DNA of 64,000 nt from Halorhodospira halochloris (GCF_002356555.2 NZ_AP017372.2:744001-808000), one strand, 5' to 3'. Counted from the first letter of the stretch, positions 42,318 through 53,102 are shown. The notes: generated by a model not told the origin, from the sequence alone. Numbers and translations: made by a program.

Positions 42318-44075
42318 TTAACTAGCCTCCGCCTGGTTCTCGGCCTTCGCTGAATTACCGGCTTTTTCTCGCCAGTCCGGGTCATTGGCCATCAGGTCTG
42401 CTACGTGGTGGACAAAGCAGGCTCCACGACTTATTGCCTGGGGGTGGTCGGGGATCGTCTGTAGGGGGTTTGTTAGCCCCGGGTTGTGCGCCACATAGGA
42501 GTTTATTGAATCTGCGCTAAGGCCGCGCTCTGCTAGGGCCTGCTTGAATTCTTCACGGGCCCTAGCTTTAGCTTCGCTGAGAGCCATTTGGGCCCTTGAG
42601 TATGCGTTTATCTCGCCTTCACCAGCGGTTTCCAGGGCCAAGAAATTGATTTGTGGATAGTCGGCTAGCACAGCAGCCTGCGCTCCATCGGATTGAGTTG
42701 AAGGCATGCAGCCGAATGGTTTGAGTGAAATGGTTAGGTGGGCTAGGTTGTATTTATAGGCGTAGATGTTCTTGGCTATCTCAAGATGCCCCTCACCGCC
42801 GGTAACCCGCACGTTGTAGTAGGGCTGGCCGAGTTTCTCAAGGATCTGCTGATCAGCAAGCTGTGGGGTAGGACCGCCAAGGGCACTGCGCAGCCTATTG
42901 TATTCGCGCTTCAGCAGCCACCCGGAAAAGCCGAGCAATAGCCTCTTTATGTTGTGGCTAAGTCGGGCTCGCAGCCACCGACCTGGTTGTATCTTGGGGA
43001 ATCGAGCTGCATCTTCAGCCGATTTGCGCCGGTCCTCAAGCTTCCAGTGCAAGCTATGGCGCATATAATCGATCCATGTGGCCACTGGCTCAACATGGAC
43101 CTCTGCTCCTTCCCCTTCGAGGAAGCTGAACATCCGGAAATTGCCTTCGCCTTCAGTGGTCTGGGCCCAGAATTCACCAGTAATGCGGACCACCGGTTTA
43201 GCGCTTAGCCAGTCGACAGAGATGTTCTCGGCTATTACACGCCGGCACCTATCTAGGGCTTGAGTATAGTCCGGATCTTTTATTTGGGCGAGTATGCGGG
43301 CTACATCCTCGGTCTTCTTGAGCGGGGTCAAGGGATGGATAAGCCTCGCCGCAAGTCCTACGTTAATCTGCTCGTGGTCTTTGTCGCGTAGAGCGTCCTG
43401 GCAGATGGCAATGCACTGTTCAAATGTCTGCTCAAGCGCTTTTATATCACTAGCGTAAGGGCGTATGCGGTAGAAAAAGCCGTTTATTATGTCGCCCAGA
43501 AATATGGTATTAATAAGCGCTAGATAGAGCTTAAGGTCGAACTGTATTCCATCGCCTACGCTGCCGCCTCGGTGGCCGTCTCCGCCGGCCTTTTTGTCGA
43601 AAGCAATAACCCTAAAACCAGGATAGCCGGCCTTTTCAAAGGCTCTCCGATACTCAGCCTCATACATGCCGAAGCGGCACGGACCGCACGAACCTGGAGT
43701 GATGAATATGTATTGGTCGGCAATTTGCTGGCGCGATAAACCTTGGGTGCGCCGAATCTGCTCAAGGTAATTGATTACTGAACCGCTAACGAAGTATAAG
43801 GGGTTGCACTGTCCCGGATTACAGTTCTCCCTGCCGGCGTGGAAATCTTGTTTGTCAGGCATGGGGATACGTTCGGCCTTATACCCCAAGCCATGCAAAG
43901 AGGCCTCAATAAGTCGGTCATGAGCGATGCTCAAGCCGCCGAAGAGGAGGGTTACGTGCTCCTTTTCGGCGCTGGTAAAGGGCCGCTCAGCAGGCCTTTT
44001 GTAATGGTGCTCCGCTCTACCATTTGATACCTGATTACTGCGGCGCCGGCTAACAGTATCTATCTCTTCTGCCAT
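42318..44075 (-). CDS. 2-hydroxyacyl-CoA dehydratase-like protein (COG3581 type)
   Basis: A protein of 585 aa with HgdB-like regions and Cys motifs NCNPGQCNPLYF, PGSCGPCRFGMYE and FGCMPSTQSDGAQ, expected to hold iron-sulfur clusters. It is translated just before the double activase, so both should work as a unit. Relatives include dehydratases, benzoyl-CoA reductase subunits and the double-cubane cluster protein; which reaction this one carries out cannot be read from sequence. The N-terminal 30 residues are polar and not conserved. Confidence 0.75.
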   Translation of the reverse strand: MAEEIDTVSRRRSNQVSNGRAEHHYKRPAERPFTSAEKEHVTLLFGGLSIAHDRLIEASLHGLGYKAERIPMPDKQDFHAGRENCNPGQCNPLYFVSGSVINYLEQIRRTQGLSRQQIADQYIFITPGSCGPCRFGMYEAEYRRAFEKAGYPGFRVIAFDKKAGGDGHRGGSVGDGIQFDLKLYLALINTIFLGDIINGFFYRIRPYASDIKALEQTFEQCIAICQDALRDKDHEQINVGLAARLIHPLTPLKKTEDVARILAQIKDPDYTQALDRCRRVIAENISVDWLSAKPVVRITGEFWAQTTEGEGNFRMFSFLEGEGAEVHVEPVATWIDYMRHSLHWKLEDRRKSAEDAARFPKIQPGRWLRARLSHNIKRLLLGFSGWLLKREYNRLRSALGGPTPQLADQQILEKLGQPYYNVRVTGGEGHLEIAKNIYAYKYNLAHLTISLKPFGCMPSTQSDGAQAAVLADYPQINFLALETAGEGEINAYSRAQMALSEAKARAREEFKQALAERGLSADSINSYVAHNPGLTNPLQTIPDHPQAISRGACFVHHVADLMANDPDWREKAGNSAKAENQAEAS

Positions 44076-44140
44076 GTGATCGTCTTTGGCCCAATTGTCA
44101 TGACTAATCTAACCACCCCAGCGATGCCAGTGTAAACTGC

Positions 44141-45268
44141 TTAGCCGAACAGTCGCGTAAGAGTCTCCTCGTATATATTAGAAAGCTTATCTAAATCTGC
44201 TATAGCAATGTTTTCATTAGTTTTATGAATCGTCTCGTTGAGTAGCCCCAGCTCAATCACCTGGGCCCCAGTCGGTGCAACAAAACGGCCGTCAGAGGTG
44301 CCGCCACTAGTCGACCTAAGCGGCATCTTGCCGGTGAATTGCTCGGTTGCAGCCTCAACAGCCTTGAGCAGCTCGCCTTCGCTGGTTTGAAAGGGCTCTC
44401 CGGAGTGCCGCCAATCGATAGAGAAGTCGAGTTCATGGCGTTTTAGCAGCCGTTCAACAGAGGCAATTATCTCATCCCAAGCAAGCATTGGTGAGTAGCG
44501 GAAATTAAACGAGATTTCCAGCTCGCCCGGGATGACATTATCTGCACCGGTCCCAGCGCGAATGTTAGAGACCTGAAAGCTGGTGGGCGGGAAGTACTGA
44601 TTGCCCTCGTCCCAGTGGGTTTCGATTAGCTCCTTAATTGCAGATACCGCCATGTGTAGCGGATTGCGAGCGTATTGGGGATAGGCAACGTGGCCCTGTT
44701 CACCCTTAATACGCAATTTACCGGTTAACGATCCGCGTCTGCCTACTTTTATCTCGTCAGCTAATTGGTTCTGGCTACTCGGTTCGCCAACTAGGCAGTA
44801 ATCGATTTTCTCGCCGCGTTCCTCCAGGGCAGCAATAACCCTTTTGGTCCCATCGACAGCGTCACCTTCTTCGTCGCTGGTCAGCAGTACTGCTATAGAT
44901 CCTGAATGGTCGGGAGTTTTGTCGATAAAGTTTTCCAGGGCGCTTATAAATGCTGCTACACCGCCTTTCATATCGGCGGCACCGCGACCATAGAGGAGGC
45001 CATCCTCGATGGTCGGTTGAAATGGCGGATAGCCCCATGCTGATTCCGAACCGGCAGGTACCACATCGGTATGGCCGAGGAAACAGAACAGTGGGCTTTC
45101 ATTGCCGCGGCGGGCCCATAGATTGGTGACCTCGCCGTAGGGTTGCCATTCTATAGTAAACCCTAGTGCCTCAAGGTGTTCAGCTATAACAGCCTGGCAA
45201 CCGGCGTCGGCTGGCGTTATAGATGGCCTCTTGATTAGCTCTCGGGCTAGTTCGACTGGCTGGATCAT
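44141..45268 (-). CDS. dapE: Succinyl-diaminopimelate desuccinylase
   Basis: Zinc peptidase-family enzyme (375 aa) of the succinylase DAP pathway. It has metal ligands [11 protein letters not shown] and [14 protein letters not shown], the catalytic Glu pair in [12 protein letters not shown] and the dimer domain ([12 protein letters not shown]). The overlap with dapD (ATGA type) shows co-translation. Confidence 0.95.
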   Translation of the reverse strand: MIQPVELARELIKRPSITPADAGCQAVIAEHLEALGFTIEWQPYGEVTNLWARRGNESPLFCFLGHTDVVPAGSESAWGYPPFQPTIEDGLLYGRGAADMKGGVAAFISALENFIDKTPDHSGSIAVLLTSDEEGDAVDGTKRVIAALEERGEKIDYCLVGEPSSQNQLADEIKVGRRGSLTGKLRIKGEQGHVAYPQYARNPLHMAVSAIKELIETHWDEGNQYFPPTSFQVSNIRAGTGADNVIPGELEISFNFRYSPMLAWDEIIASVERLLKRHELDFSIDWRHSGEPFQTSEGELLKAVEAATEQFTGKMPLRSTSGGTSDGRFVAPTGAQVIELGLLNETIHKTNENIAIADLDKLSNIYEETLTRLFG

Positions 45269-46086
45269 GGTCGCAATAGTTCGTTGATTCCCACTTTGGC
45301 GCGGGTTTTCTCGTCGGCGTATTTAATTATGACTGCGCAATAGAGGCTATGGCTGCCGTCCGCAGCCGGTAGATTGCCGGGCACGACGACGGCACCAGGC
45401 GGGACCTGGCCATACATGATTTCGCCACTTGTGCGGTCGTATATCTTGGTGCTTTGGCCAAGGTATACCCCCATCGATATTACGGCTCCACGGCCTACGA
45501 TAACCCCTTCGACAACCTCGGAGCGGGCGCCTATGAAACATTCATCTTCTATTATGGTCGGATTTGCTTGCAGGGGTTCGAGGACCCCGCCAATTCCAAC
45601 TCCGCCAGAGAGGTGGACGTTCTTGCCGATCTGGGCACAGGAGCCGACAGTAGCCCAGGTATCGACCATGGTGCCGCTATCTACGTAGGCACCAATGTTG
45701 ACGTAAGAGGGCATGAGTACTGCCCCTGAACCGATGTAACTACCTCGTCGTGCCATTGCCGGGGGAACTACGCGGACTCCGGAGTCGCGTAGATCCTGAT
45801 CTTGCCAATTGGCAAACTTAAGCGGCACCTTATCAAAGAATCGGGTGACACCACCCTGCATAAGCTGGTTATCAGTCAGGCGAAAAGAGAGGAGGACGGC
45901 CTTTTTTAGCCATTGGTTAACTTGCCAGCCGGAAGATGTAGGTTCGGCTACTCGTTGGCGTCCTGAGTCCAATTCGCTCAGGGCGGTGTCTACGGCGTCC
46001 CGGACCTCCCCGCTGACATTGTCAGGGGTTATTTCGCTGCGTCTTTCGAATGCATCTTCTATGATTTGTTGTATCTCGCCGCTCAT
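45265..46086 (-). CDS. dapD: Tetrahydrodipicolinate N-succinyltransferase
   Basis: Hexapeptide-repeat acyltransferase (273 aa): [37 protein letters not shown] and [20 protein letters not shown]. It forms a trimer of left-handed helices. It lies between dapE and the palindromic element that separates it from dapC. Confidence 0.96.
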   Translation of the reverse strand: MSGEIQQIIEDAFERRSEITPDNVSGEVRDAVDTALSELDSGRQRVAEPTSSGWQVNQWLKKAVLLSFRLTDNQLMQGGVTRFFDKVPLKFANWQDQDLRDSGVRVVPPAMARRGSYIGSGAVLMPSYVNIGAYVDSGTMVDTWATVGSCAQIGKNVHLSGGVGIGGVLEPLQANPTIIEDECFIGARSEVVEGVIVGRGAVISMGVYLGQSTKIYDRTSGEIMYGQVPPGAVVVPGNLPAADGSHSLYCAVIIKYADEKTRAKVGINELLRP

Positions 46087-46135
46087 TTATTAACTCCGCT
46101 ATTCAAGAAATTCTGAGTTTGTTAGGGGTGCCTCT

Positions 46136-46287
46136 AGGCACCTCTAAAGCTCCCCCGGGGCCACTCAACTTCCCCGGTGTGGAGGACGCCGTGAATCCAT
46201 CCCTGGAGGCTTCATGGCGCCATCCCTGGCGCCAAGACCTCCACACCGGGGAAGTTGAGTGGCCCCGGGGGAGCTTTAGAGGTTCCT
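46136..46287 (+). repeat. Palindromic core-and-arms element, copy 5 (perfect arms)
   Basis: A 45-bp inner portion of each arm is an exact reverse complement (left CCTCTAAAGCTCCCCCGGGG ... CCGGTGTGGAGG). The outermost bases AGGCA/TTCCT differ by one position. The 52-bp core is identical to that of copy 3 on the opposite strand, but the arms are of a different sequence type. It lies between dapC and dapD, within a likely operon. Confidence 0.96.
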
Positions 46288-46294
46288 TGCATCT

Positions 46295-47491
46295 CTATAT
46301 GCCGTTATCAACAAAGCGCTTTATTCGTTCTGCAGCGTCAATGCAGGTATCAAAATCGGGCACAAGTGCCATACGTATCCGATTAAGCCCAGGGTTATCC
46401 CCCTCATTAGTGCGCGAGAGAAAGCTCCCCGGCAGTACGGTTACCTGTTCCTGTTCCCAGAGTTTGCGGGTGAACTCTTGATCGTCAATCGGTGTGCGTG
46501 GCCACAGGTAGAAGGTGGCAGAAGGGGTCTGAATGTCATCGAGAACCTCGCTGAGGATTGCTGTTACTGCCTGCAACCTCTCAACATAACGCTGGCGAGT
46601 GGCCCGCACATGGGCCTCATCTTGCCAGGCCAGGCTGCTGGCTTTCTGGACATGCAACGGTAGGGCGCAGCCCTGGTAGGTTCGATAGCGCAGAAAGGCG
46701 TATATCAACCCTGGATCGCCGGCCACAAAACCTGATCTTAGCCCCGGTACGCTCGAGCGCTTGGAGAGGCTGTGAAAGACCATGCACCTTTCAAAATCAT
46801 GTCGTCCGGCATCAATACAGGCACTAAGCAGGCTGATTGGGGGGGCGTCGGCATAGGTATATATCTCGCTGTAACATTCATCCGCGGCAATTATAAAGCC
46901 ATGCCTTTCACTTAATTCCAGAAGACGTTGCAGGTATTGGGCATCAGCTATGGCACCAGTTGGGTTGGCTGGGTTGGTAATGTAGAGCAGCTGGACTCTA
47001 TTCCAAACGCTTTTATCCAGGCTATCCGGATCAGGCAGGCCGATTTGAGGGTCAACTCGCAAATAGCGAGGTTTGGCGCCGCTAAGCAGTGCCGCACCTT
47101 CATATATCTGGTAGAAGGGGTTTGGCAGCGCGACGTAGGGACGGCCCCGGCCAATCACCGTCTGGGCTATGGCAAACAAGGCTTCGCGGGTGCCGGCTAC
47201 GGGGAGGACGTGCTCACCAGCATTGATGGCATGCTGCGGTAGCGCGAAGCGGCTTATTAACCATTCGCTGATACTCTGGCGCAGTTGTTCAGTGCCCCGA
47301 GTAGCCGGGTACTGGCCAATATCCTCGATGTTGCTGCGCAATGCTTGGGTGATGAACTCAGGCACCGGCTCCTGTGGCTCACCGATGCCCAGGTTTATGT
47401 GGGCCGCGCTGCTTTGCGGACGTGCCCCGGCTTTGAGCCGTTCCATACGCTCAAAAGGATATGGTTGGAGGAAAGGTAGTCCGCGATTCAT
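46295..47491 (-). CDS. dapC: Succinyl-diaminopimelate transaminase
   Basis: PLP aminotransferase of fold type I (398 aa): NLGIGEPQEPVPEFI, the ITNPANPTGAI stretch, ADECYSEIY and the PLP Lys in FHSLSKRSSVPGLRSGF. Assignment to the DAP pathway rests on its neighbours dapD and dapE. It overlaps glnD by 4 bp. Confidence 0.9.
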   Translation of the reverse strand: MNRGLPFLQPYPFERMERLKAGARPQSSAAHINLGIGEPQEPVPEFITQALRSNIEDIGQYPATRGTEQLRQSISEWLISRFALPQHAINAGEHVLPVAGTREALFAIAQTVIGRGRPYVALPNPFYQIYEGAALLSGAKPRYLRVDPQIGLPDPDSLDKSVWNRVQLLYITNPANPTGAIADAQYLQRLLELSERHGFIIAADECYSEIYTYADAPPISLLSACIDAGRHDFERCMVFHSLSKRSSVPGLRSGFVAGDPGLIYAFLRYRTYQGCALPLHVQKASSLAWQDEAHVRATRQRYVERLQAVTAILSEVLDDIQTPSATFYLWPRTPIDDQEFTRKLWEQEQVTVLPGSFLSRTNEGDNPGLNRIRMALVPDFDTCIDAAERIKRFVDNGI

Positions 47492-50205
47492 GAATGGCCT
47501 TGCTCCTCATCGACATACTGGCATAGCTTGCTGCGCACACAGCTGAATTGCTCTGCGCTGCGCAAGGGCTCACCTTGGCTGTCGGTGATAAAGAAAATGT
47601 CTTCAGCACGCTCGCCCATAGTAGCAATCTTTGCGTTCTTTACCCTAACGCCACAGCTAGAAAAAGCTACGCCTACCCGGGCAAGGAGTCCCGGGCGATC
47701 GGCGGTAGTAAGCTCAACTATGGTGCGCTGATTCGCCGAATCATCATTGAAATTGATTTGGGTTTGGGTGTGGAAGTGCTTCAGTTGGCGAGGAACTTTG
47801 CGGCTGCTTGGCGCTGGTGGAGCTGCGTTACTCAGGGCAGCAGCACGCATGGCCTGGCAGATTTCCTCGCCGCGTCGGCGGTCGAACGGCCCGCTCGGGT
47901 TGCGCTCAAGCACTAGGTAACTATCGAGAGTATAGCCGTATTCTGTAGTAATTACCCGTGCTTCATAGATATCTAGCCCAAGTTTATCCAGCGCCGATGT
48001 GCAGCGGGCGAATAGATCGGTGCTGTCAAGAGCATAGATAAAGATGCAGATGCCGCCACCGGTCTCTTTTTGCTCGGCTAGCACGAGTGGGATGTCATCC
48101 TCACCGGCGTTAAGCATGGCCTCGGTGTGCCAAGCTATCTCGTCGGCATTATGGCGCAGGAAGTACTCTTCGGGGAGGTGATCGCGCCAGAAAGCACGAA
48201 CGTGGCCGGGCAGAAAACCGCGGTGGCGCAAGATGCGTCGGGCATCGCGCTGGGCATCACGGATAAGTTCGCGTTTGTCGATGGGGTTACTTAGGCCGCG
48301 GCGAATTGCTTTGCGGGTTAATGTGTAGAGTTCCTGGAGTAGGGCGGCGCGCCAAGTATTCCAAAGCGCCGGATTAGTGGCCCTGATATCAGCTATCGTC
48401 AACAGATATAGGCAGTCGAGGTGGGTCTGGTCGCCAACTGTGTGGGCCATCTCAATTATGACAGCGGGGTCGGAGATGTCCCGTCGCTGTGCGGTGGTTG
48501 ATAGTGTTAGGTGGTGTTGCACCAGCCACGCTACTAGTCTGGCATCGTAGGCGCCAATGCCGTGTTTGATGCAGAAGTTATAGGCATCCTTGGCACCCAG
48601 TTCGGAATGATCGCCGCCTCGGCCTTTGGCTATGTCGTGGAATAGGCCGGCGATGTAGAGTAGCTCGGGTTTGGGTACTTGGAGCATCACCTCATGGGCG
48701 TGGGGTAGCTCATTGCGATGCTTCGGAATGGCCATTCGGCGAAGGTTGCGGACGACAAAGAGGGCGTGTGAGTCAACCGTGTAGGCGTGGAACAGGTCAT
48801 ACTGCATGCGCCCGGCGATGCGCGAAAACTCGGGTATATAACGACCAAGCACACCATATCGGTGCATGCGGCGCAGGGCGTGAGTGATGCCTTGCGGCTG
48901 GCGCATTATTTCTAAAAACAGGCTACGACAGCGCAGGTCACGGCGAAATTTATCGTCGATCAGTGTGCGGTGCTGGCGGATTAGCCGGATTGTTGAAGCT
49001 CTAACCCCTTTCAGGTCGGGGTTTTGTTCCAGAATTAGAAAGACCTCTAGCAGCGCAAACGGATAGCGGCTAAATACCTTCGGGTCCGTCACCTCAAGAA
49101 AGCCTAGGCGAGATTGGAAGCGGCTGTTTATGCGTTGTGGATGGGGGTTTTGGTGTCGGTAAATTATCTCCTCTTGGAAGTGTTGGAGGAGCATTTCGTT
49201 CAATCGCGCAACCTTCATGGCGGTGCGAAAGTAGCGCTGCATAAACTTTTCAACGGCTAGGTTGCAATCATCATCTGAGTAGCCAAAGAACTTGGCTAAG
49301 GCGATTTGGTGATCGAAAAGCATACGGTCTTCGCGCCGTCCGGCTATCATGTGGAGGGCGAAGCGGACATCCCAGAGATAGCACTGCGCCGCGTAAAGTG
49401 TCTGGTACTCTGCCTCGGTGAGGAAGCCAACCTCAACAAGATCGTGGAGTTTTTCGCTGCCAAAATGGCGTTTCGCAACCCAGCCGATCATCTGAATATC
49501 GCGCAAACCGCCGGGGCTAGACTTAATGTTAGGTTCGAGGTTGTAGGCGGTATCGTGGAATTTGCCATAGCGTTCTTCTTGTTCGTCCAGTTTGGCTGCA
49601 AAGAAGCGCTCACTCGGCCATATCTTTTGGGAGTCGAGTTCAGCGCGGGCGATGTTGAGTAGCTCGTTATTTCCAGCTATCCAGCGTGACTCAAGGAGGG
49701 TGGTAGCGATTAGTTGATCAGCTGCTGCTGCCTGGAGTGATTCGTCAATGGTTCTTACGCTATGACCGATTTCCAGGCCAAGATCCCACAAGCCGGCAAT
49801 GAACTGCTCGATTAGGGCGTTGGGTATCTCCGCTCGTGATGGATCATGCAGTAACAAAACATCTATGTCTGAACCGGGGTGCAGTTCACCGCGCCCGTAG
49901 CCGCCAACCGCAAGGAGTGAACAGCCGCAGGAGTTGGCCTGCTTGCCCAGGGTACCCTTCCATAGTTTGCTGATTATAGCGTCGACATAACAAGCCCGCT
50001 CTGGCGCTAGGATCGCCGCCGAAGTGCCGGCGCGAAAGCGCGAGATGAGGCCTTCGTCAAATTTTTTGAGGGCATCGCGCAGGGCACCGACCAGTTCGTT
50101 GCCCAGGGGGGCGGCGGTGGTGGCGTCGCCAACCAAGTTTTGGTCAGCTAGATCGCCACCGTCAGAGTGTTTGGGTCTAGCGCCTGGTTCCGCCATGTTG
50201 TCCAT
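47488..50205 (-). CDS. glnD: Bifunctional uridylyltransferase / uridylyl-removing enzyme
   Basis: Nitrogen-status sensor acting on PII (905 aa). It has a nucleotidyltransferase domain (VGGYGRGELHPGSDIDVLLL), an HD domain (YIAGLFHDIAKGRGGDHS) and two ACT domains at the C-terminus (ICIFIYALDSTDLFARC; TIVELTTADRPGLLARVG). Position between map and dapC is typical. Confidence 0.97.
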   Translation of the reverse strand: MDNMAEPGARPKHSDGGDLADQNLVGDATTAAPLGNELVGALRDALKKFDEGLISRFRAGTSAAILAPERACYVDAIISKLWKGTLGKQANSCGCSLLAVGGYGRGELHPGSDIDVLLLHDPSRAEIPNALIEQFIAGLWDLGLEIGHSVRTIDESLQAAAADQLIATTLLESRWIAGNNELLNIARAELDSQKIWPSERFFAAKLDEQEERYGKFHDTAYNLEPNIKSSPGGLRDIQMIGWVAKRHFGSEKLHDLVEVGFLTEAEYQTLYAAQCYLWDVRFALHMIAGRREDRMLFDHQIALAKFFGYSDDDCNLAVEKFMQRYFRTAMKVARLNEMLLQHFQEEIIYRHQNPHPQRINSRFQSRLGFLEVTDPKVFSRYPFALLEVFLILEQNPDLKGVRASTIRLIRQHRTLIDDKFRRDLRCRSLFLEIMRQPQGITHALRRMHRYGVLGRYIPEFSRIAGRMQYDLFHAYTVDSHALFVVRNLRRMAIPKHRNELPHAHEVMLQVPKPELLYIAGLFHDIAKGRGGDHSELGAKDAYNFCIKHGIGAYDARLVAWLVQHHLTLSTTAQRRDISDPAVIIEMAHTVGDQTHLDCLYLLTIADIRATNPALWNTWRAALLQELYTLTRKAIRRGLSNPIDKRELIRDAQRDARRILRHRGFLPGHVRAFWRDHLPEEYFLRHNADEIAWHTEAMLNAGEDDIPLVLAEQKETGGGICIFIYALDSTDLFARCTSALDKLGLDIYEARVITTEYGYTLDSYLVLERNPSGPFDRRRGEEICQAMRAAALSNAAPPAPSSRKVPRQLKHFHTQTQINFNDDSANQRTIVELTTADRPGLLARVGVAFSSCGVRVKNAKIATMGERAEDIFFITDSQGEPLRSAEQFSCVRSKLCQYVDEEQGHS

Positions 50206-50259
50206 AGTCGTGCGTGATAATTCCGCCGATCGGTTATAGCCTAGGGGTCAGTGTGGTAC

Positions 50260-51036
50260 CTATTCAGCTTCGGGTAAGCTTCCTTCGGGCAGGGTAAGCA
50301 CTTCGTAGCCGTTTGCGGTAACTAGGAGTGTGTGTTCCCACTGGGCAGAGAGACTGCGATCCTTGGTCACTACAGTCCAGCCATCACGGAGCAGGCGGGT
50401 CTCTGGGCGCCCGGCGTTTACCATCGGCTCGATAGTAAAAGTCATTCCCTCCTCCAGTACCGTGCCGGTTCCCGGAGTCCCATAGTGGAGCACCTGGGGG
50501 TCTTCGTGAAATCTCTCACCTATTCCATGGCCGCAATACTCGCGAACTACCGAGTAGTTATGGGCCTCGGCATGGCTCTGGACGGCATGTCCGATGTCGC
50601 CCAATTTAGCCCCTGGGCGGACCTGCTCAATGCCCTGCCAGAGGCACTCATAGGCAACGTCGACTAGCCGCCGGGCGCGAATACTGGGCTCCCCGACACA
50701 AAACATGCGGCTGGTATCGCCATGCCAACCGTCTTTTATAACGGTGATATCCACGTTGACGATATCCCCCTTTTTGAGCTTCTTCGGCCCAGGTATGCCA
50801 TGACAAACGACATGGTTAACTGAGGTGCATGTAGCCTTGGGGAAGCCGCGGTAGTTGAGCGGAGCAGGAGTGGCGTTGAGCTGTTCGGTGATGTAGTTAT
50901 GGCATAGCGAGTCAAGATACTCGGTGGTAACGCCTGGCCTTACGTACGGGGTTACCATGTCGAGTACCGCTGCGGCCATTCTGCCTGCTCGGCGCATGCC
51001 GTCTATGTCTTCTGGAGTTTTGATTGGTATGGACAT
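50260..51036 (-). CDS. map: Methionine aminopeptidase, type I
   Basis: Removes initiator Met (258 aa). Metal ligands lie in VNVDITVIKDGWHGDTSRMF, GHGIGERFHEDPQV, TIEPMVNAG and WEHTLLVT. I start at the ATG at 51036 (MSIPIKTPEDIDGMRRAG), the family start; the frame to 51093 adds unrelated residues. It is divergent from rpsB, as in E. coli. Confidence 0.96.
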   Translation of the reverse strand: MSIPIKTPEDIDGMRRAGRMAAAVLDMVTPYVRPGVTTEYLDSLCHNYITEQLNATPAPLNYRGFPKATCTSVNHVVCHGIPGPKKLKKGDIVNVDITVIKDGWHGDTSRMFCVGEPSIRARRLVDVAYECLWQGIEQVRPGAKLGDIGHAVQSHAEAHNYSVVREYCGHGIGERFHEDPQVLHYGTPGTGTVLEEGMTFTIEPMVNAGRPETRLLRDGWTVVTKDRSLSAQWEHTLLVTANGYEVLTLPEGSLPEAE

Positions 51037-51099
51037 GTGGGCGATTTTATCACGATAGCAGCGTGGAGGGGATGGAGTAGGTGGATTATCCACAGCGAG

Positions 51100-51170
51100 A
51101 GGAAGCTCAAAAATTTACCCCCGGAGCCACTCAGTTGCTCGGTGTGGAGGACGCCGTGAATCCATCCCTA
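51100..51170 (+). repeat. Palindromic element, copy 6 (left half only)
   Basis: The left arm (AGGAAGCTCAAAAATTTACC ... CACTCAGTTGCTCGGTGTGG) and about 22 bp of core (ACGCCGTGAATCCATCCCTA) are present; core and right arm then stop. It lies in the map-rpsB gap (51037-51381), about 45 bp before the rpsB promoter. The truncation may reflect a deletion at the promoter region. Confidence 0.85.
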
Positions 51171-51213
51171 GGTGCATAGTTCAATTAAGACTGTTTGGTA
51201 TCTCCGGCACAAC

Positions 51214-51242
51214 TTGTGCCAAACCCCAATCAGTGGTATAAA
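51214..51242 (+). promoter_or_regulatory. Candidate promoter of the rpsB-tsf operon
   Basis: TTGTGC (51214-51219), 17 bp, TATAAA (51237-51242). The transcript would have a leader of about 130 nt, which is GC-rich and potentially structured (CGGGTGCCCGGGG, GCATGCACGGG) and could serve S2 autoregulation. Confidence 0.6.
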
Positions 51243-51381
51243 GCCACGCGCTAACCGACGTTAGCGTCAATCAAAAACTTCACACATACACCGACACATA
51301 CGATCGGGTGCCCGGGGTTGCATGCACGGGTTTTCGTATGAGGGGTGTATGGAGGCGTAACCCGTTACAGGAGAAACACTT

Positions 51382-52128
51382 ATGGCAGACGTTTCCATGC
51401 GCAAGATGCTGGAGGCCGGCGTCCACTTTGGCCACCAGACGCGCTTCTGGCATCCGAAGATGGGTCCCTATATCTTCGGTGAACGAAACAAAATCCACAT
51501 TATTAACCTTGAAAAGACCCTGCCTCTTTACAAAGATGCCCTTAATTTTGCCGGGCAGCTAGCTGCTAAGGGCGGTAAGATACTGTTCGTGGGGACCAAG
51601 CGCTCGGCACGCGAGATTGTTCGCGAGCAAGCAATGCGTTGCGGCCAGCCCTATGTTGATCACCGCTGGTTGGGTGGCATGCTGACCAACTTCCGGACAG
51701 TCAAACACTCAATCTCCCGCCTCAAGGAGCTGGAGACCCAGTCGCAAGACGGCACCTTCGATAAGGTGACCAAGCGCGAGGCACTTTCGCTGCGCCGGGA
51801 GATGGAAAAGCTAAATCGGAGCCTATCGGGCATCAAGAACATGGAGCGCCTTCCTGATGCTATGTTTGTGGTCGATGTTGGCTATGAGCACATCGCTGTA
51901 GCCGAGGCCAGGAAGCTCGGTATCCCGGTGATTGGCGTGGTAGATACAAATTGCTCGCCGCGTGAAATTGACTATGTCATCCCGGGCAACGATGACGCCA
52001 TTCGCGCGATAGATCTTTATGTTTCAGGTATTGCTGATGCAGTGCTCGAGGCTAAGCAGGCTTCTAGCCAGGCTGCGGCCGCGGGCAAAGACGATTTTGT
52101 CGAGGTAAACGACACCGCTGCATCCTGA
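51382..52128 (+). CDS. rpsB: Ribosomal protein S2
   Basis: 30S protein uS2 (248 aa): [55 protein letters not shown] and [19 protein letters not shown]. It has an AGGAG site before the ATG. The acidic/Ala tail ends VEVNDTAAS. Confidence 0.98.
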   Translation: MADVSMRKMLEAGVHFGHQTRFWHPKMGPYIFGERNKIHIINLEKTLPLYKDALNFAGQLAAKGGKILFVGTKRSAREIVREQAMRCGQPYVDHRWLGGMLTNFRTVKHSISRLKELETQSQDGTFDKVTKREALSLRREMEKLNRSLSGIKNMERLPDAMFVVDVGYEHIAVAEARKLGIPVIGVVDTNCSPREIDYVIPGNDDAIRAIDLYVSGIADAVLEAKQASSQAAAAGKDDFVEVNDTAAS

Positions 52129-52147
52129 GAGAGAGGGTTAAGGTTAA

Positions 52148-53023
52148 ATGAGTGTATCTGCGAGTTTAGTTAAACAACTGCGGGAGCGTACCGGCTCCGG
52201 CATGATGGAGTGTAAGAACGCATTGGTTGAAGCGGACGGTGATATAGATGCGGCCGCCGAGTTGATGCGTAAGAAGGGTCTGGCTAAAGCAGATAAAAAG
52301 GCTGGTCGGGTCACAGCTGAAGGGCGGATCGTCGCCGCCTGTGCCGCAGATCGGAGTAGCGGTGTGCTGGTGGAGATCAACAGCGAGACCGACTTTGTCG
52401 CTAATGGTGACGAGTTTAGGGAGTTTGCTGAAGCTGTAGCGCAGCGGGCTCTGGAGGATGGGCCTGACGACCTGGATGGATTGCTCGGTTGCCAGATAGA
52501 TGGCAAGCCGGTTGAGACTCTCCGCCAAGAGATGGTGGCACAGCTTGGTGAGAACATTGAGATCCGCCGTTTTGTCCGCTACTCTGGCGCGTCCCAAGTG
52601 GCGCAGTATCTGCATGGGGCACGTATTGGCGTTCTCGTCGAATATGAAGGCGGTGATGAGCAGCTGGGTAAGGATTTGGCCATGCATGTGGCTGCCTCTT
52701 CGCCGATTTGCGTCTCTACAGAAGACGTGCCGCAGCAGCAGCTTGAGTCAGAGCGCGAGATTCTGATGGCCCAGGCGCGTGAGAGCGGTAAGCCTGAGGA
52801 GATTATCCAGAAGATGGTTGAGGGCAGGCTAAACAAGCACCTTAGTGAAATAACTTTGCTGGGGCAGCCTTTTGTGAAAGATCCGGATCAATCTGTGGCA
52901 GACCTACTCAAAGACAAGGGCGCCAAAGTAGTTCGCTTTGCCCGTTTTGAAGTAGGTGAGGGCAAAGAGAAGAAGGAAGAGAACTTCGCCGATGAGGTGA
53001 TGGCCCAGGTTCGCGACTCCTGA
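52148..53023 (+). CDS. tsf: Elongation factor Ts
   Basis: GDP exchange factor of EF-Tu (291 aa): [38 protein letters not shown] and IRRFVRY followed by the coiled coil and C-terminal module. It is cotranscribed with rpsB (19-bp gap). Confidence 0.97.
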   Translation: MSVSASLVKQLRERTGSGMMECKNALVEADGDIDAAAELMRKKGLAKADKKAGRVTAEGRIVAACAADRSSGVLVEINSETDFVANGDEFREFAEAVAQRALEDGPDDLDGLLGCQIDGKPVETLRQEMVAQLGENIEIRRFVRYSGASQVAQYLHGARIGVLVEYEGGDEQLGKDLAMHVAASSPICVSTEDVPQQQLESEREILMAQARESGKPEEIIQKMVEGRLNKHLSEITLLGQPFVKDPDQSVADLLKDKGAKVVRFARFEVGEGKEKKEENFADEVMAQVRDS

Positions 53024-53048
53024 GCCTGAGCGGCGGATATCACCTAGC

Positions 53049-53072
53049 GGTGCCTGCCTGCTGGCAGGTACC
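53049..53072 (+). other. Stem-loop between tsf and pyrH
   Basis: GGTGCCTGCC and GGCAGGTACC (53049-53072) form a 10-bp stem with a single internal mismatch and no T-tract. It is possibly a processing or attenuation signal. Confidence 0.4.
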
Positions 53073-53102
53073 GTAACCCGCTCACAAAGGAGGCCAGGAG
53101 CA

